Positions 43,915 through 52,708 of a stretch of DNA of 64,000 nt are shown here, one piece after another (within the stretch, counting starts at the first letter, position 1; each line of letters begins with the position of its first letter). The position numbers and the translations under genes were made by a program. The notes under the pieces are model-generated. The model had not been told where the DNA came from. It searched no databases and saw only the letters and a list, made by a program, of their open reading frames with translations. Source of the stretch: an uncultured Eggerthellaceae bacterium (GTDB lineage: Bacteria; Actinomycetota; Coriobacteriia; Coriobacteriales; Eggerthellaceae); contig CAKTUD010000002.1 in NCBI GenBank assembly GCA_934617425.1, positions 62,001-126,000 of the forward strand, in the 5' to 3' direction.

Positions 43915-45210
43915 ATGCGTCGAGTTGTTCTTGGTAAAGACGAGGTGTTCTCGAACAAGCACTTGCAGCGCAAGAGCGCTTTCAACGCGAAGGCGCTCTC
44001 TGCCGCCACCGCTATAGTGGAGGACGTGCGCAACCGCGGCGATGAAGCCGTGCGCGAATACACCGTCAAATTCGATGGCGTTGATCTCGAGCAGTTCCGC
44101 GTACCTCAGGAGGACATCGATGCCGCTGTTGCGCAGTGCCCGGCCGATCTTTGCGTGGCGCTTGAGCATGCGGCGGCGCAGATTCGCGAATTTCACGAGC
44201 GTCAGTTACAGCAGAGCTGGTTCGAAACGCGTCCCAACGGCGCGATTGTGGGCGCTATGGTTCGTCCGATCGATTCGGTGGGCATCTATGTGCCCGGCGG
44301 ACGTGCGCTCTATCCTTCCACGCTGCTGATGAACGCGATTCCAGCTTCTGTTGCGGGCGTTTCGCGCATTGCGGTGGTAAATCCGCCCACCAAGGATGGC
44401 TCGCTTGATCCGGCTGTTCTCAAGGCGGCCGAGCTTTCTGGCGTAACCGAAATCTACCGTATTGGCGGTGCCCAGGCTGTGGCTGCGCTTGCTTACGGCA
44501 CCGAGCAGGTTCCTGCTGTCGACAAGATCACCGGTCCGGGCAATGCATTTGTGGCTGCTGCCAAGAAACTGGTTTCGGGCGACGTCGGGATCGACATGAT
44601 TGCGGGTCCTTCCGAGGTTTGCGTCGTTGCCGATGGCACTGCCAATCCTAAGCTGGTGGCGATCGACCTTATGGCGCAGGCCGAGCACGACCCATTGGCA
44701 AGTTGTTACTTGGTAACTTTCTCGACCGAATATGCCGATGCCGTGGAAGCTGCGGTTGCCGAGCACATGAAGGAGTCGACGCGTGCCGATATCACTGCGG
44801 CATCGCTTGACAACGAAGGCATCGTGGTTGTTTGCAATGACCGCGAACAAGCATTGCAGGCGGTGAATGTTATCGCGCCCGAGCATTTGGAGCTGCACAT
44901 CTCCAATCCGCAGGCGGCACTTGGCAAGATTCGCCATGCTGGTGCGATTTTCATGGGCGAGTGGACTCCCGAGGCTGTGGGCGATTATGTTGCCGGGCCC
45001 AACCACACGCTTCCCACGGGTGGTACGGCGCGATTCTCAAGTCCGCTTTCGGTCGATGAGTTCATCAAGAAATCGAGCATCATCGAGTATTCTCCCGAAG
45101 CGCTTGCTCAGGACGCCGATGCGGTTATCGCCATCGCGAAGCGCGAGGGCCTTTGGGCGCACGCCCATAGCGTCGAACTGCGCAAAAAAATTCTTGAGAA
45201 TGGCGAGTAG
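43915..45210 (+). CDS. hisD: Histidinol dehydrogenase
   Basis: Zinc- and NAD-dependent enzyme that oxidises histidinol to histidine in the last two steps. 431 residues with VPGGRALYPSTLLMNAIPA, IGGAQAVAALAYGTE, KITGPGNAFVAAAKK, DMIAGPSEVCVVAD and the late GPNHTLPTGGTARFSSPLSV segments. The catalytic Glu-His pair lies in IAPEHLELH. ATG follows AAGAAAGG. 82 bp separate it from hisZG. Confidence 0.96.
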   Translation: MRRVVLGKDEVFSNKHLQRKSAFNAKALSAATAIVEDVRNRGDEAVREYTVKFDGVDLEQFRVPQEDIDAAVAQCPADLCVALEHAAAQIREFHERQLQQSWFETRPNGAIVGAMVRPIDSVGIYVPGGRALYPSTLLMNAIPASVAGVSRIAVVNPPTKDGSLDPAVLKAAELSGVTEIYRIGGAQAVAALAYGTEQVPAVDKITGPGNAFVAAAKKLVSGDVGIDMIAGPSEVCVVADGTANPKLVAIDLMAQAEHDPLASCYLVTFSTEYADAVEAAVAEHMKESTRADITAASLDNEGIVVVCNDREQALQAVNVIAPEHLELHISNPQAALGKIRHAGAIFMGEWTPEAVGDYVAGPNHTLPTGGTARFSSPLSVDEFIKKSSIIEYSPEALAQDADAVIAIAKREGLWAHAHSVELRKKILENGE

Positions 45211-45211
45211 C

Positions 45212-46297
45212 ATGGCTAAGCATCCGGTACGGCAGGCGGCGCCCAATTTGATGGGCGTCACCCCGTATGATCCGAAATACATTCCCGCGGAGGTTATGAT
45301 CTCTGCAAACGAGAATCCCTACGACATTCCGCAGGAGATTCGCCGTGAGATCGATCACGAAGTGCGCAAAGTTGCGCTCAATCGTTATCCCGATCCTTTG
45401 GCAAACGAGCTGCGCGACATGATCGCGCAGGCAAACGGCCTCGATCGCGACAATGTGATCATGGGCAACGGCGGTGATGAGCTGCTGTTCAACTTAGCGC
45501 TCGCCTACGGCGGGCCGGGGCGTACCATGCTCAACATCCCTCCGACGTTTTCGGTGTACGCCTACAACGCCATGCTCACGCACACCGATGTGGTCGATAT
45601 TCCTCGCCGTGCCGATTTCAGCATTAATGAAGATGCGGTTATCGATCGTTTGAGTCAAGGCGATATCGATTACATGGTCATAACCAGCCCAAACAACCCT
45701 ACGGGCGATTTGGCTAGCGAGCGGTTCATTCGCTGCGCGCTTGAGGCAAGCGATACGCTGGTTATGGTGGACGAGGCTTATTTCGAGTTCTCGCGCAGCA
45801 CGGTGCGTCCGCTCCTCAATGAGTACGACAATCTGGTCGTTTTGCGCACGTTCTCGAAAGCTTTCAGCTTGGCGGGCGTTCGCATGGGCTATCTTTTGGC
45901 TAACGAATGCGTGATCGACGAGTTCAAGAAGGTGCGCCAGCCTTATTCTGTCGATGCGGTTTCGCAAGCTATCGCACGCGTCGTGTACAAGAATCGCGCC
46001 TATTTCGAAAAATGCGTCAACGAGATCATCGATCAGCGCGAAGCGCTTGTTCGGGCTCTTGCCGAAATCCCCGGGGTGGAAATCTGGCCCTCCAACTCGA
46101 ATTATGTGCTTGTCCGCATAGCTGATGCGGCGCGTGTATGGAGACGGCTGCTCGACGCCGGTGTGCTCGTGCGCGATTTCTCGAGGTCGAAGTACCTGGA
46201 CAATTGCTTGCGTATCTCCGTGGGCGCGCCGGATGAGAACAAGCGGCTTTTGGAGACCTTGCGAGGCATCGTGGAAGGAGACCTTGATGGAGAATAG
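45212..46297 (+). CDS. hisC: Histidinol-phosphate aminotransferase
   Basis: PLP aminotransferase that forms histidinol phosphate; 361 residues. SANENPYDIPQEI, NRYPDP, MGNGGDELLFNLALAY, TSPNNPTGD, VDEAYFEFS and the PLP-lysine segment RTFSKAFSLAGVRMGY are present. ATG at 45212 is chosen behind GGCGAG; ATG at 45200, still inside hisD, is in frame but lacks a ribosome site. The gene starts two bases after the hisD stop and overlaps hisB by 11 bp. Confidence 0.95.
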   Translation: MAKHPVRQAAPNLMGVTPYDPKYIPAEVMISANENPYDIPQEIRREIDHEVRKVALNRYPDPLANELRDMIAQANGLDRDNVIMGNGGDELLFNLALAYGGPGRTMLNIPPTFSVYAYNAMLTHTDVVDIPRRADFSINEDAVIDRLSQGDIDYMVITSPNNPTGDLASERFIRCALEASDTLVMVDEAYFEFSRSTVRPLLNEYDNLVVLRTFSKAFSLAGVRMGYLLANECVIDEFKKVRQPYSVDAVSQAIARVVYKNRAYFEKCVNEIIDQREALVRALAEIPGVEIWPSNSNYVLVRIADAARVWRRLLDAGVLVRDFSRSKYLDNCLRISVGAPDENKRLLETLRGIVEGDLDGE

Positions 46298-46892
46298 CAG
46301 CACGGCGCGCACGGCTCAAATCACCCGTACAACCAAGGAAACCGATATCGCCATCAAGCTCGACATCGACGGTGTGGGTGCAGTTTGCGCGGAGACGGGC
46401 ATCGGGTTTTTCGATCACATGATCGACGCGTTCGGTCGGCATGGGCTTTTTGACCTTGATGTGCGCGTATCGGGCGATTTGCAAGTTGACGGGCACCACA
46501 GCGTCGAAGACTGCGGGATTGTTCTGGGACAGGCATTTGCCCAGGCTCTTGGCGACAAACGCGGTATCGTTCGCTACGGCGATATCGTGCTTCCCATGGA
46601 CGAGGCGCTTATCTTAGCGGCGGTCGACATATCGGGGCGCGGTGCCCTTTATTGGGATGCGCAGGTGCCTCCCGTGATGGTGGGTTCATTCGACGCTACG
46701 CTGGCAAAGGAATTCTTCATCGCATTCGCTGCCAACGCAGGTGTGTCTCTGCATGTGAAGCAGCTGGCAGGCGAGAATACCCATCACGTCATCGAGGGTA
46801 TCTTCAAGGCGGTCGCTCGCGCTTTGCGTGAGGCGTGCGCGATCGACTTGCGGGCGAAGGACGCGCTGCCTTCCACCAAAGGAATGCTGTAA
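46287..46892 (+). CDS. hisB: Imidazoleglycerol-phosphate dehydratase
   Basis: Mn-dependent dehydratase, 201 residues. The two metal-binding motifs are FFDHMIDAFGRHGLFD with GHHSVEDCGI, and the second-half AGENTHHVIEGIFKAVARALREA. It is the stand-alone form without the phosphatase domain of the E. coli protein, so histidinol phosphatase must be coded elsewhere. ATG after GGAAGGAG overlaps the hisC end by 11 bp. Confidence 0.95.
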   Translation: MENSSTARTAQITRTTKETDIAIKLDIDGVGAVCAETGIGFFDHMIDAFGRHGLFDLDVRVSGDLQVDGHHSVEDCGIVLGQAFAQALGDKRGIVRYGDIVLPMDEALILAAVDISGRGALYWDAQVPPVMVGSFDATLAKEFFIAFAANAGVSLHVKQLAGENTHHVIEGIFKAVARALREACAIDLRAKDALPSTKGML

Positions 46893-46914
46893 GGTTTAAC
46901 GATACGAGGTTTGC

Positions 46915-47562
46915 ATGATCGCCATCGTCGATTATAAAAAAGGGAATTTGAGCTCGGTCGAGCGCGGCATCGTTTCCGCGGGTGGACAAGCGATAGTGAC
47001 GTCCGATGTGGCTGAAATCGCGCGTGCCGATGCGATCGTCTTGCCCGGCGTGGGTGCTTTTGCCGATGCGGCGGCGACCATGGGCGAGCTTGGGCAGATG
47101 CAGGCGATTCGCGAGCGTCTTGCCGCGGGTGTCCCGTTTTTGGGCATCTGCTTAGGGTTGCATCTCCTGTTCGACGCGGGTGTGGAGGGCGCGCTCGCCG
47201 ATGATCCTGCGCAAGGGCTGGGTTTTATTCCCGGCGTGGTGCGCGAGATGCCGCGTCAGGATGCGACGGGCCATGCTTTTAAGGTTCCGCATGTAGGATG
47301 GAATTCGATCGAGTTTCCCGACGGCGCGCACGAGTTGGCTTGTCCGCTTTTCGACGGAATCGCCGCAAGCGAGTATTTTTATTTCACGCATAGTTATATC
47401 GTCCCGCAAAGCGATTTCGACGTTGCGTACACGACGCACAGCGTCGCATTCCCCTGCGCGGTTCAGAAGGGCCGAGCTTTCGGCGTGCAGTTCCATCCCG
47501 AAAAAAGCTCCGACGCCGGTGCGCGCATTTTACGCAACTTCGTCGAATTGGCGCAGGCTTAA
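46915..47562 (+). CDS. hisH: Imidazole glycerol phosphate synthase, glutaminase subunit
   Basis: Class I glutamine amidotransferase that feeds ammonia to HisF. 215 residues with IVDYKKGNLSSVERG at the start, LPGVGAFADA, the nucleophile elbow GICLGLHLLF (Cys) and the His-Glu pair in FGVQFHPEKSS. hisA begins 17 bp downstream, and its partner hisF is one gene further. Confidence 0.95.
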   Translation: MIAIVDYKKGNLSSVERGIVSAGGQAIVTSDVAEIARADAIVLPGVGAFADAAATMGELGQMQAIRERLAAGVPFLGICLGLHLLFDAGVEGALADDPAQGLGFIPGVVREMPRQDATGHAFKVPHVGWNSIEFPDGAHELACPLFDGIAASEYFYFTHSYIVPQSDFDVAYTTHSVAFPCAVQKGRAFGVQFHPEKSSDAGARILRNFVELAQA

Positions 47563-47578
47563 GACGGAAGGTTTCTCC

Positions 47579-48319
47579 ATGTATCTTCTCCCCGCAATAG
47601 ACATCCTCGACGGCAAGGCGGTGCGTCTTGCCAAAGGCGATTATGCGCAGGTTACCGTCTATAACGAGGATCCCGTGGCGCAGGCGCGCGAATTCGAGCA
47701 GCTTGGCGCCACGTGGATTCATGTGGTCGATCTCGATGGGGCTCGTTCGGGCATCCCCGAAAACATCGCGATCGTTGAGCGCATCGTGCACGAAACTTCC
47801 CTCAACGTCGAGGTGGGCGGTGGTATCCGCAGCCTGGATATATTGAAGCGTCTGGCCGACATAGGTGCCGCGCGCATGGTGCTGGGCACGGCGTTGGTAA
47901 ACAACCCCGAGCTTGCCTGCGCGGCCGTTTCGGCTGTGGGTGCCGATCGGCTGACTGCAGGCATAGATGCAAAGGGCGGGGAAGTAGCTCTCTCCGGATG
48001 GATCGAAGGTTCGGGCGTTGCCGCGACCGATCTTGCCCGCGCCATGGGCGAGGCTGGCTTTTGCCACGTGGTGTATACCGACATCGCGCGCGATGGCATG
48101 CAGTGCGGCATCGATCCTGCGGCCTACGTCGCGATGGCCGAGGCTTTCGGGCATCCGGTCATCGCCAGCGGCGGCGTTGCGAGCGTCGCCGACATCGAGC
48201 GCCTAGCGCCGGTGGCGCAAAGCATCGAGGGCGTCATAACCGGCCGCGCGGTGTACGAGGGCACGCTCGCCGTCGTAGACGGCGTACGTGCTTGCAAGGA
48301 GGCTTCCAATGCTCGCTAA
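47579..48319 (+). CDS. hisA: ProFAR isomerase
   Basis: 1-(5-phosphoribosyl)-5-[(5-phosphoribosylamino)methylideneamino]imidazole-4-carboxamide isomerase, a beta/alpha barrel of 246 residues. LLPAIDILDGKAVRL (first catalytic Asp), VVDLDGARSG, EVGGGIRSLD, YTDIARDGMQCGID (second Asp) and ASGGVAS phosphate-binding loops are present. ATG follows ACGGAAGG. In some actinobacteria HisA is replaced by the dual HisA/TrpF enzyme PriA; that cannot be excluded from sequence. Overlaps hisF by 11 bp. Confidence 0.93.
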   Translation: MYLLPAIDILDGKAVRLAKGDYAQVTVYNEDPVAQAREFEQLGATWIHVVDLDGARSGIPENIAIVERIVHETSLNVEVGGGIRSLDILKRLADIGAARMVLGTALVNNPELACAAVSAVGADRLTAGIDAKGGEVALSGWIEGSGVAATDLARAMGEAGFCHVVYTDIARDGMQCGIDPAAYVAMAEAFGHPVIASGGVASVADIERLAPVAQSIEGVITGRAVYEGTLAVVDGVRACKEASNAR

Positions 48320-49073
48320 ACGCGTGATACCCTGCATGGACGTGAAGGACGGACGCGTGGTGAAAGGCATGAACTTCGTCGGGTTGCGTGATGCGGGCGA
48401 TCCGATCGAGCTTGCCCGGCGCTACGACGAGCAGCGTGCCGACGAAGTCGTCTTCCTCGACATAACGGCGACGAGCGACGATCGTCGAACCGCGATCGAT
48501 TTGGCGGGTCGCGCATCAGCCGAGCTGCATCTGCCGTACTGCGTCGGCGGCGGGTTTCGCAGCGTGGCCGACATTCGCAAGATGATCGCGGCGGGGGCCG
48601 ACAAGGTGTCGGTCAATTCCGCAGCCGTCGCCAACCCAGCACTTATCACCGAGGCCGCCGCCGCGTTCGGCAGCCAGGCGATCCTTTGCGCGATCGACGC
48701 CAAGCAGCGTGCCGGCAACCCCAACAAATGGGAGGTCTATGTGCACGGCGGGCGCAAGGCAACCGGGATCGACGTGGTCGAATGGGCGCAAGAGGCCGCA
48801 CGTCGCGGCGCGGGCGAGATACTGCTTACCAGCATGGATCGCGATGGCAGCCGCGACGGGTTCGACTGCGCGCTTACGCGCGCGGTGGCGCGTGCGGTCG
48901 ACATCCCCGTTATCGCTTCGGGCGGCGTTGGCAAACTTGAGCATTTCGCCGAGGGGATCATCGACGGCGAAGCGGATGCCGTTTTGGCCGCGAGCGTTTT
49001 TCATTTTGGCGAATTCACCATTCGTCGGGTGAAGGAATACCTGCGTGCTCAAGGTATTCCCGTGAGGCTTTAA
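48309..49073 (+). CDS. hisF: Imidazole glycerol phosphate synthase, cyclase subunit
   Basis: Barrel enzyme, 254 residues, that closes the imidazole ring with ammonia from HisH and releases AICAR. KRVIPCMDVKDGRVVKGMNF carries the catalytic Asp, with VFLDITATSDDR, VGGGFRS, KVSVNSAA, LLTSMDRDGSRDGFD (second Asp) and ASGGVGK loops. ATG after AAGGAGG lies inside the hisA end. Confidence 0.96.
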   Translation: MLAKRVIPCMDVKDGRVVKGMNFVGLRDAGDPIELARRYDEQRADEVVFLDITATSDDRRTAIDLAGRASAELHLPYCVGGGFRSVADIRKMIAAGADKVSVNSAAVANPALITEAAAAFGSQAILCAIDAKQRAGNPNKWEVYVHGGRKATGIDVVEWAQEAARRGAGEILLTSMDRDGSRDGFDCALTRAVARAVDIPVIASGGVGKLEHFAEGIIDGEADAVLAASVFHFGEFTIRRVKEYLRAQGIPVRL

Positions 49074-49105
49074 GGGCGCAACCCTAAGCATCAAAGGAGA
49101 AAAAC

Positions 49106-49420
49106 ATGCTTCCAGAGCTGAAATACGACGCCAATGGTCTCATCCCTTGCATTGTCCAAGACGTCGATACGCGTGAAGTGCTCATGATGGCGTGGATGAA
49201 CGCGGAGAGCCTGGCGCTTACGCTTGAGCACGGTGAGACGGTCTTTTGGAGCCGAAGCCGCAAGGAGCTGTGGCATAAGGGTGCTACCAGCGGAAATACG
49301 CAAAAGGTGATTGAGCTGCGCTACGATTGCGATGCCGACACCTTGTTGGCCCTTGTTAAGCCTGCAGGTCCTGCGTGCCACACGGGTGCTACAAGTTGTT
49401 TCTTCCGTTCTTTCGACTAG
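49106..49420 (+). CDS. hisI: Phosphoribosyl-AMP cyclohydrolase
   Basis: Third step of histidine synthesis; 104 residues. VQDVDTREVLMMAWMNAESL, FWSRSRKELWHKG, the zinc-site YDCDADTLL and CHTGATSCFF match the HisI domain. It lacks a fused HisE domain, and no hisE follows within the window, so phosphoribosyl-ATP pyrophosphatase is encoded elsewhere. Last gene of the operon; no terminator-like hairpin is obvious in the next 290 bp. Confidence 0.95.
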   Translation: MLPELKYDANGLIPCIVQDVDTREVLMMAWMNAESLALTLEHGETVFWSRSRKELWHKGATSGNTQKVIELRYDCDADTLLALVKPAGPACHTGATSCFFRSFD

Positions 49421-49710
49421 GCCATCTCTTATCTTGCGCCCTTTTGCGGATGCGTGGGGGCTTCGTGTCTTGAAATTTCCTCCTTGCGCTGCTTGAAGCG
49501 TTGTTTTACCATGACGGGAGTTCTTAGATTCCCCATATTTTCATAGCGTATCTGCGTGCTGGGTAGGCCTGCGTGCAGAGATTCGCTTCAAAGGGTTTTC
49601 TTTTTCGAGCTATCCGAACCTTTCGCGTGCCGTGTGGCGCAAAATCAAATTGGTATCTGGCTGCCCGAGGGGCAGTTGAAAACAGAAGCTTCAACCTTGG
49701 AGGAGTAAAA

Positions 49711-50397
49711 GTGAAGTTCTTTCTGGACACCGCCGATCTAAACGAAATCGAAGAGGCTGCAAGTTGGGGCGCGCTGGCTGGCGTCACCACCAATCCGTCG
49801 CTTTACGCGCGTATCGGCGGCAAGCTTGACGACTTTCACGATCATATGAAGAAGATCTGCGAGATCGTCGGCCCCGATTGCCCGGTTTCCGCCGAAACCG
49901 TCGCCATGACGCGTGACGAGATCGTCCGCGACGGTCGCGAGCTTGCGGCCCTTGCGCCGAACATCGTCGTGAAGGTCCCCACTATGGTGGAGGGTCTTGC
50001 TGCTACACGCACGCTTGCCAACGAGGGCATTCGCGTGAACATGACGCTGTGCTTCAGCGTGCCGCAAGCGCTGCTTGCCGCTCGCGCCGGCGCCCGCTAT
50101 ATCAGCCCGTTCATCGGCCGTTTTGACGACATTTCCGAGGACGGTCTCGATCAGGTTGCCAATATCGTCACTGCTATCAACAACTACGACTTCACGCCCA
50201 ACACCGTTAACGGTGAGAAGGTCGAGATCATCGCCGCCTCCATCCGCAGCGCGAACCATGTGACTCAAACCGCCCTCATGGGCGCGGACATCGCCACCGT
50301 GCCGTTTGCAGTGTTGAAGAAGATGGTCCAGCATCCGCTGACCGATCGCGGTCTCGATTCGTTTATGAAGGACTGGCAAAAAGTCCTCAACGCATAG
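49711..50397 (+). CDS. tal: Transaldolase of the small TalC/FSA type
   Basis: 228-residue barrel enzyme: MKFFLDTADLNEIEEA, GVTTNPSL, the Schiff-base lysine in NIVVKVPTMVEG, NMTLCFSVPQALLAARAGARYISPFIGR. GTG at 49711 follows a strong TTGGAGGAG; the open frame upstream has no comparable site. The family includes transaldolases and fructose-6-phosphate aldolases, not separable here. The 290-bp gap upstream contains a CTGCCC/GGGCAG hairpin (49661-49676) shortly before the gene and nothing else that I recognise. rho follows 14 bp after the stop. Confidence 0.9.
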   Translation: MKFFLDTADLNEIEEAASWGALAGVTTNPSLYARIGGKLDDFHDHMKKICEIVGPDCPVSAETVAMTRDEIVRDGRELAALAPNIVVKVPTMVEGLAATRTLANEGIRVNMTLCFSVPQALLAARAGARYISPFIGRFDDISEDGLDQVANIVTAINNYDFTPNTVNGEKVEIIAASIRSANHVTQTALMGADIATVPFAVLKKMVQHPLTDRGLDSFMKDWQKVLNA

Positions 50398-50411
50398 AAA
50401 GCTTTTAACGC

Positions 50412-52667
50412 ATGAGTGAAACAACCGGCGCCGAGGCAGCTTCCGTGGAAGCTGCCGACAGCGCCCAATCGCCTAGGGCCCACGAGGCAGCTTCCGTGGA
50501 AGCTGCCGACAGCGCCCAATTGCCTGAAGCGCCCAAAAAAGCCGCTTCTGCACGTCGTACTCGCAAACCCAAGGTCGAAGCTGCCACCGATGCTTCCGAA
50601 CAGCTTGCCAGAGACGACGCTTCCGAGAAAAAACCCGCCCCCAAACGCCGTACGCGCAAAACCGCTGCGAAGCCTACGGAATCCGTCGGTGCGGACGTTT
50701 CTGAAAAGTCGGCCACGCCCGCCGCTGATGCGGATGCCCCCGAAAAACCCAAGCGTACGCGCTCCAAGAAGATTGCCGCAAAGCAGGAAGAACCAACGCG
50801 CGCTTTAACCGAGGACGAGGCGGCCGCTCTTATCGCGGCGGCCCGTAAAGAAGCGCAAGCTTCGGCAGAATCGGGGTCTGGCGCTGCGGACGTGTCGAGC
50901 TCGCCCGCGACACTCGACGCATCGGCCCCTTATCCTCGCAGGCGTCGCGAAAAGCCTGCGGCCGCCGAAGGAGAAGGGCATCGTCGTCCCCGTCGCTCGG
51001 TGAAGGCCGAGGGCGGCGCCCAGGAAAACGATGTGATTGCTGCCGCAGCCGCCGAGGTGGCAAAGCAGCAGGACGAGGAATCCGAAAACGCGACTCTTTT
51101 CGACGTACCCGAATCGGAGATGCCGAAGTTGCCCGTGCACGAATCGGCCGATGCCCGTCCTGGTCGCGCCAATCGCGAAGAGCGTGCAGCGCGCGGCAAC
51201 CGCGACCGTCGCGAGGGCGACGGCGACAGCCGCGGCAAAAAGAAGCAGGGCGATCGCAACGACCGCGACAATCGCGAACGCGGCAACCGTAACGAGCGCA
51301 ACCACAACGAGCGCAACAACAACGGGCGCAACAACAAGGGCAATCGCAACAACCGCAACAATCGTAATCGCGAAGTGGAGCCGAGCGTTACGCGCGAAGG
51401 TCTGGCCGAGCTCAAGGTTGCCGAGCTGCGCGCTAAAGCAGCCGAGCTTTCGCTGGATGTTTCCGGTATGAAGAAAGCCGAGCTTGTCGAGGCTGTTTAC
51501 GAGGCTACGGTCAAGGCCGAGGGCTTTTTGGAGGTTTCGGGCGTGCTCGATATTCTCTCCGATGGCTATGGCTTCCTGCGCACCCAGGGCTACCTGCCCA
51601 GCGAAACCGATTGCTACGTTGGGCTTTCTCTCGTCAAGCGCAACGGCTTGCGCAAGGGCGACTACATCGTCGGCCAAACGCGTCCCGCGCGCGCAAACGA
51701 GAAGTTCGCGGCCATCCAGCACATCATCTCAGTCAACGGCACTCCCGTCGACCAGCTTGGCAAGCGCGTTCGCTTCGCCAATCTCACGCCGGTGTATCCG
51801 CAGGAACGTCTGTGGATGGAGCATGGCAAAAGCACCATCACTTCTCGCGTGATCGACCTCGTTGCTCCCATCGGCAAAGGGCAGCGTGGCTTGATCGTGT
51901 CGCCTCCCAAGGCGGGTAAAACCACCATCCTGAAGGACATCGCAGCTTCCATTAGCGCAAACAATCCCGAAGTGCATCTTATGTGCCTGCTTATCGACGA
52001 GCGTCCCGAGGAAGTTACCGACATGGAACGTTCCATCAAGGGCGAGGTCATCTCTTCTACGTTCGACATGCCCGCTGATAACCATATCGCTTGCGCCGAG
52101 ATGGTCATCGAGCGCGCCAAGCGTCTGGTCGAAAACGGACAGGACGTCGTTATCTTGCTCGATTCCATAACGCGTTTGGCTCGTGCCTACAACTTGGCTC
52201 AGCCTGCATCTGGTCGCGTGCTTTCGGGTGGCGTCGATTCCACGGCGCTTTATCCCCCCAAGAAGTTTTTGGGCGCGGCGCGCAACATCGAGAATGGCGG
52301 ATCGCTTACCATTTTGGCATCGGCTCTTATCGACACCGGATCGAAGATGGACGAAGTCATCTTCGAGGAATTCAAGGGCACGGGTAATATGGAGCTCAAG
52401 CTCGATCGCAACCTGGCGGATCGTCGCATCTTCCCCGCAATCGACGCCGTGTCGTCGGGTACGCGCAAGGAAGAGCTGCTCATCGATCCGCAGCTTGCCC
52501 CGCTCATCTGGGCTGTTCGACGCATCTTGGCGAATATGAACAACACCGAGCGCGCAACCGACACGCTTATCAAATCGATTAAGCAAACCGAGAACAACCA
52601 GGAATTCTTGCTGAGGATGGCGCGAAAGGCGCAGCAGAACAGCAAGGTTGATTCGCTGGATATGTAG
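50412..52667 (+). CDS. rho: Transcription termination factor Rho with long N-terminal extension
   Basis: Hexameric RNA-dependent ATPase that ends transcription. 751 residues: a disordered Ala/Glu/Lys-rich extension (1 to about 255) beginning with the duplicated ASVEAADSAQ repeat, an Arg/Asn/Gly-rich basic tract (about 256-322), the Rho_N and RNA-binding OB folds (about 330-450; GVLDILSDGYGFLR), then the motor with Walker A SPPKAGKTT (about 497), LIDERPEEVTDM, VILLDSITRLARAYN and the GGVDSTALYPPKKFLGAARNIE R-loop. Such basic insertions are typical of high-GC Gram-positive Rho and extend RNA binding. The ATG at 50412 has only a weak ribosome site. Confidence 0.94.
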   Translation: MSETTGAEAASVEAADSAQSPRAHEAASVEAADSAQLPEAPKKAASARRTRKPKVEAATDASEQLARDDASEKKPAPKRRTRKTAAKPTESVGADVSEKSATPAADADAPEKPKRTRSKKIAAKQEEPTRALTEDEAAALIAAARKEAQASAESGSGAADVSSSPATLDASAPYPRRRREKPAAAEGEGHRRPRRSVKAEGGAQENDVIAAAAAEVAKQQDEESENATLFDVPESEMPKLPVHESADARPGRANREERAARGNRDRREGDGDSRGKKKQGDRNDRDNRERGNRNERNHNERNNNGRNNKGNRNNRNNRNREVEPSVTREGLAELKVAELRAKAAELSLDVSGMKKAELVEAVYEATVKAEGFLEVSGVLDILSDGYGFLRTQGYLPSETDCYVGLSLVKRNGLRKGDYIVGQTRPARANEKFAAIQHIISVNGTPVDQLGKRVRFANLTPVYPQERLWMEHGKSTITSRVIDLVAPIGKGQRGLIVSPPKAGKTTILKDIAASISANNPEVHLMCLLIDERPEEVTDMERSIKGEVISSTFDMPADNHIACAEMVIERAKRLVENGQDVVILLDSITRLARAYNLAQPASGRVLSGGVDSTALYPPKKFLGAARNIENGGSLTILASALIDTGSKMDEVIFEEFKGTGNMELKLDRNLADRRIFPAIDAVSSGTRKEELLIDPQLAPLIWAVRRILANMNNTERATDTLIKSIKQTENNQEFLLRMARKAQQNSKVDSLDM
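50427..50515 (+). repeat. Tandem palindromic element inside the rho 5' coding region
   Basis: Two units with a 51-bp (17-codon) period. Each has arm GGCAGCTTCC, GT, arm GGAAGCTGCC (50435-50456 and 50486-50507), followed by GACAGCGCCCA. The first unit also has the outer GGCGC/GCGCC stem seen at truA. Compared with truA, arm positions 2, 3 and 4 differ, and each change is matched on the opposite arm. Both loci use the same reading frame, giving EAASVEAADSAQ here. Confidence 0.85.
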
Positions 52668-52708
52668 ACGTCTAACCACGCAGGCCACCGCAACGCAAGG
52701 ACGAAACG

